9,687 nt of DNA, taken from positions 1 through 9,687 of the forward strand of contig DASUSF010000174.1 in the NCBI GenBank assembly GCA_036375275.1. The letters are read 5' to 3'. Shown piece by piece: positions 6,920 through 9,687 of this stretch (positions are counted from its first letter, which is position 1; each line of letters begins with the position of its first letter). The notes beneath the pieces were generated by a model, which ran no database searches, was not told the DNA's origin, and worked only from the letters and a program-made list of their open reading frames with translations. The translations under genes and the position numbers were made by a program. The stretch is from DASUSF01 sp036375275. GTDB lineage: Bacteria > Pseudomonadota > Alphaproteobacteria > Geminicoccales > Geminicoccaceae.

Positions 6920-8707
6920 ATGAGAGTCCTCCGGCGGCCGGCCCGGTGCGTCCCGTTGGTCCTGGCGTTCGTCGTGGCCGGCGCGCCCGAGCTTAGCGCG
7001 CAGCCCCAGGGGCCGATCAAGCTCTTTCCCGACGTGGACGAGGGCGCGACGCCGGAGCCGTCGGTGCCGGTCCGGCCCGAAGGGGATGCTCCGGCGCCCG
7101 GCCCGCGCGATTCCGACGCCCGGGTGCGACCCGGCTCGCCGGCCATGGAGACGCCTGAACGCCCGGACGACGAGGGCGCCGTCCGGGTCGAGGGACTGGA
7201 AGCGCCGGAGGTCGATGCGATCGGGCTGCCCGACGGGCTCGATCCCGCGATCTGGCAGGCGGTCGACCCCGAGCGGGCGGTCCGGCTGATCGGGCGCCTG
7301 CCGGTCGCGCATCACAACCGCCCGCTCCAGGCGCTGACCCGCCGGCTCCTGATCACCGGCGCCCTGTTCGGCGACGCCGCCAGCCCGGGCGCGATGCTGA
7401 TCGCCCGGGTCCGGGGGCTGGTCGCGATGGGCGCGCTGGACGATGCGGCCGCGCTGCTCGACCAGCTGCCGCGTCAGGATGTCGACACGGCGCTGACCCG
7501 TGCGTCCGCCGAGGTCGCGCTGTGGCGCGGTGACGTCGAGACCGGCTGCCGGCTGGCCGAGGCGGTGGCGCCGGTCGCGAAAGCGCCCTTCTGGGGCGAG
7601 CTCATGGTGTTCTGCCGGCAGCGCGCCGGCGACGCGGACGGCGCCGCGCTGGCGCTCGACCTGCTCCGCGACGCCGGACAGACCGACGATCGGCGCTTCC
7701 TCGCGCTCGCCGAAGGCCGGGGCGCCGCGGGCGGCGGCGATGCGCCCTGGACGGCGCTGCACGTCGCGATGCTGGAGGCAACGGGTCGACCGCTTCCCGA
7801 CGGGGCGGCGGAGCAGGCGTCGGGGCCGCTGCTCGCCGCCCTGGCGATGCGGCCGGAGCTGGCGCCGGAGGGGGCGCTCGAGCTCGGCGAACGGGCCTTC
7901 ATGCGCGGCGCCATCGATCGCGACCGGCTGGCGGAAGCGTATCGGGCCGCCGCGGCGGAGCGTCCGGCGGATCGCGAACCGGACGATCTGCCCCTGCCCG
8001 CCGCCCGCGCGACGGTGTTCGCCATGCTCGAGGCGGGGGCGGAGCCGGGCGAGGCGGCCCGGGTCTTCGATCGCCTGTGGTCGCGGACGCCGGTGGATCA
8101 GCGCGAGCTGACCGGCGCCGCGTTCGCGCCGCTCCTGAACGAGCTGCCGGCCCTGGAGGAGCTGCTGTTCGCGGCGCCGGCGTTCGCCCGGGCGCTGCTG
8201 GTCGCCGGCTATCCCGGCCCGGCGTCCCGCTGGCTCGACCTGCTGCGGAAGCACGCCGCCGACGACGTCACCGCGCGGGAGGCGGCGGCCGCGCTCGCCC
8301 CGCTGCTCGCGATCGGTGGCATCCGGGACGGGGGCGCGCGCTTCGGGCGCGAGGCGTTCGAGGCATGGCGCGCGAGCCGGGCGGAGGACGCCCCCGCCCC
8401 GGCACGCCTGCTCGCCCTGCTCGAGGGCGCCGGGGCGCGCGTGCCACTCGATCTCTGGTGGCTGGTGGAGGAGGAGCCCGGCGACGGCCAGCCCGCGCCC
8501 GGCGTTATCTGGCGGATCCTGGAGCGGGCGCGGTTGTCCGGTGCGACCGGCGACGCGATCCTCGCGGGGCTGCACCTGCTCGGCGGCGAGCCGGCGGCGG
8601 CGGACCGGGAAGCTCTGATCAAGGGGCTCGGGGCGCTCCGCGAAGCGGGTCTGGCCGAGGAGGCGCGCCGGATCGCCACGGTCGCCGCGGTGCGGTCCGG
8701 GCTCTAG
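6920..8707 (+). CDS. Exported Ala-rich helical-repeat protein, function unknown
   Basis: A 595-residue protein from ATG 6920. Residues 1-27 (MRVLRRPARCVPLVLAFVVAGAPELSA) are a signal peptide with likely cleavage before QPQG, so it is periplasmic or outer-membrane associated. Residues about 28-95 are a Pro/Asp/Arg-rich linker. From about 100 on (LPDGLDPAIWQAVDPERAVRLIGRLP) the chain is a series of Ala/Leu-rich amphipathic helices, with recurrent pairs such as RVRGLVAMGALDDAAALLDQLP, suggesting a TPR-like alpha-solenoid. No catalytic motif is visible. I recall similar uncharacterised proteins next to xerD in other alphaproteobacteria. No convincing Shine-Dalgarno sequence precedes the start. 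Its TAG stop (8705-8707) is inside the CTAGAGC end of repeat E. A solenoid scaffold for envelope proteins is possible but speculative. Confidence 0.85.
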   Translation: MRVLRRPARCVPLVLAFVVAGAPELSAQPQGPIKLFPDVDEGATPEPSVPVRPEGDAPAPGPRDSDARVRPGSPAMETPERPDDEGAVRVEGLEAPEVDAIGLPDGLDPAIWQAVDPERAVRLIGRLPVAHHNRPLQALTRRLLITGALFGDAASPGAMLIARVRGLVAMGALDDAAALLDQLPRQDVDTALTRASAEVALWRGDVETGCRLAEAVAPVAKAPFWGELMVFCRQRAGDADGAALALDLLRDAGQTDDRRFLALAEGRGAAGGGDAPWTALHVAMLEATGRPLPDGAAEQASGPLLAALAMRPELAPEGALELGERAFMRGAIDRDRLAEAYRAAAAERPADREPDDLPLPAARATVFAMLEAGAEPGEAARVFDRLWSRTPVDQRELTGAAFAPLLNELPALEELLFAAPAFARALLVAGYPGPASRWLDLLRKHAADDVTAREAAAALAPLLAIGGIRDGGARFGREAFEAWRASRAEDAPAPARLLALLEGAGARVPLDLWWLVEEEPGDGQPAPGVIWRILERARLSGATGDAILAGLHLLGGEPAAADREALIKGLGALREAGLAEEARRIATVAAVRSGL

Positions 8708-8851
8708 AGCAATTCTCGATCAGAGGGAACCGCCCGACGTGGGAACAGGCCGCGCCGATCGAGAAGAAGTGCTCCATCTCTTTGCCATGGAGCAGCTTTG
8801 TCCGGGCGCGATCGGCGAGAGGCGGTCGCGTCTGACCGGATGCTGCTCTAG
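8704..8851 (+). repeat. Composite palindromic element, copy E
   Basis: This 148-bp element is bounded by CTAGAGC (8704-8710) and GCTCTAG (8845-8851) and fills almost all of the gap before xerD. Type 1: TAGAGCAATTCTCGATC (8705-8721) pairs with GATCGAG..GTGCTCC around 8757-8775, with three extra bases in the right arm, and GGGAACC lies in the loop. The spacer contains CATCTCTTTG. Type 2: GGAGCAGCTTTGTCCGG pairs with CCGGATGCTGCTCTAG, again with three extra bases in the left arm. The type-2 half matches the corresponding part of copy C on the opposite strand (CTAGAGCAGCATCCG, GACGCGA and AAAGCTGCT shared). The left CTAG holds the stop codon of the upstream gene. Confidence 0.85.
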
Positions 8852-8863
8852 CGCCGTCCCCGC

Positions 8864-9687
8864 ATGAGCGCCGAGATCGATCGGTTCCTCGAGATGATGG
8901 CGGCGGAGCGCGGCGCGGCCGGACTGACCCTCGACGCCTACCGGCGCGATCTCGTGGACTTCAGCCGGTTCCTGGAGCGCGCCGGTGCCACCCTGCTCGA
9001 CGCCGACGCCGCACAGGTCCGCGCCTACCTCCGCTCGCTCTCGGCGGCCGGCCTCAAGCCGTCGACCGCGGCGCGCCGGCTGTCCGCGATCCGCCAGCTC
9101 TGCCGCTTCCTGTTCCTGGAGGGGGACCGGGCGGACGATCCGACCCAGGTGGTCGACGGGCCGGTGCCGCGCCGCTCGCTGCCGAAGGTCCTGGATGGCG
9201 GAGAGGTCGAGGCGCTGATCGAGGCGGCGCAGAACCGGGCGGGTCCCGCCGGCCGCCGCCTGGTCGCGGCGCTCGAACTGCTCTACGCGAGCGGCCTGCG
9301 CATCTCGGAGATGCTCTCGCTGCCGCTCGCCGGCCTGTCCCGCTCCCTGGACGCCGTGGTGGTCATCGGCAAGGGCGACAAGGAGCGGATGGTGCCGCTG
9401 GGGCGCGCCGCGGCCCGCGCGATCGCGGCCTACCTCCCGGTCCGCGACACCTTCCTGATCGGCAGCCCGCGCGGCCGGCCCTTCCTGTTCCCGTCGCGCA
9501 GCCGCCAGGGCCACCTGACCCGGCAGCGCTTCCAGCAGCTCCTGAAGGAGCTGGCACCCGAGGCCGGGATCGACCCGGGCCGCCTCTCGGCGCACGTGCT
9601 GCGGCACGCCTTCGCCAGCCACCTGCTCGACGGTGGCGCCGACCTCCGCGCGGTGCAGGCGATGCTCGGCCACGCGGACATTGCGAC
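8864..9687 (+). CDS. xerD: Site-specific tyrosine recombinase XerD (3' end outside window)
   Basis: Tyrosine recombinase that, with XerC, resolves chromosome dimers at dif at the FtsK-bearing division septum. The visible 274 residues contain an N-terminal SAM-like core-binding domain (about 1-90, IDRFLEMMAAERGAAGLTLDAYRRDL) and most of the catalytic domain. Active-site residues present are Arg146 in YASGLRISE, the Lys of GKGDKER (about 170-174), His243 and Arg246 in HVLRHAFASHLL, and His269 in LGHADI. The nucleophilic Tyr, expected about nine residues after LGH, lies just beyond the window edge, so the gene is cut by the window, not broken. ATG 8864 is chosen because an in-frame TAG at 8849-8851 (end of repeat E) blocks any longer form. 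No good Shine-Dalgarno sequence precedes it. XerD rather than XerC is favoured by the aroK/aroB neighbourhood. Confidence 0.93.
   Translation, partial: MSAEIDRFLEMMAAERGAAGLTLDAYRRDLVDFSRFLERAGATLLDADAAQVRAYLRSLSAAGLKPSTAARRLSAIRQLCRFLFLEGDRADDPTQVVDGPVPRRSLPKVLDGGEVEALIEAAQNRAGPAGRRLVAALELLYASGLRISEMLSLPLAGLSRSLDAVVVIGKGDKERMVPLGRAAARAIAAYLPVRDTFLIGSPRGRPFLFPSRSRQGHLTRQRFQQLLKELAPEAGIDPGRLSAHVLRHAFASHLLDGGADLRAVQAMLGHADIA

Noticed and set aside
6605..8575. 656-codon minus-strand frame opposite the 595-residue protein gene
   Set aside because: Arg/Gln/Gly-rich with no recognisable motif. The plus frame has a signal peptide, helical periodicity and a sensible start and stop.

Overview
The window is very GC-rich and tightly packed. 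Its gene content looks like an alphaproteobacterial chromosome, most likely Rhodospirillales-like. Two things support this: the aroK-aroB-CNNM/CBS cluster lies near an oppositely oriented xerD, and the intergenic gaps carry CTAGAGC-type palindromic repeats of a kind I associate with alphaproteobacteria. The assignment is inference from memory, not a search. I see no phage, IS, CRISPR or tRNA signal.

Layout: (i) 2-175 +, C-terminal tail of an unrecognised gene. (ii) 413-742 +, a small exported class I cytochrome c. (iii) 880-2361 -, guaB (IMP dehydrogenase), with its own promoter and a strong Shine-Dalgarno sequence. (iv) 2507-2947 -, an exported EF-hand protein. (v) 3049-3342 -, a GYD-domain protein. 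(vi) 3587-6633 -, the aroK > aroB > CNNM/CBS-domain unit; aroK and aroB overlap by ATGA. (vii) From a divergent promoter region at 6668-6719, the + strand carries a 46-residue membrane protein, a 595-residue exported Ala-rich helical protein of unknown function, and xerD, which runs off the window before its catalytic tyrosine codon.

The most unusual structure is not a gene. Four copies of a composite palindromic element of about 126-152 bp sit in the gaps at 172-321 (+), 758-883 (-), 3377-3528 (-) and 8704-8851 (+). Each has two hairpin modules, type 1 then type 2, separated by a short spacer, and most copies end in CTAGAGC / GCTCTAG. All four lie directly downstream of a gene pointing the same way as the element. 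In three of the four, the terminal CTAG itself contains the TAG stop codon of that gene. The hairpin arms are consistently asymmetric, with an extra 2-5 nt in one arm. This suggests mobile or domesticated 3'-end elements that prefer or create stop-codon-proximal sites.

Functionally the window is mostly housekeeping: shikimate pathway (aroK, aroB), guanine nucleotide synthesis (guaB), a probable divalent-cation transporter or efflux protein (CNNM/CBS) and chromosome dimer resolution (xerD). Between these lie small exported proteins (cytochrome c, EF-hand, helical protein) whose roles cannot be fixed from sequence alone.
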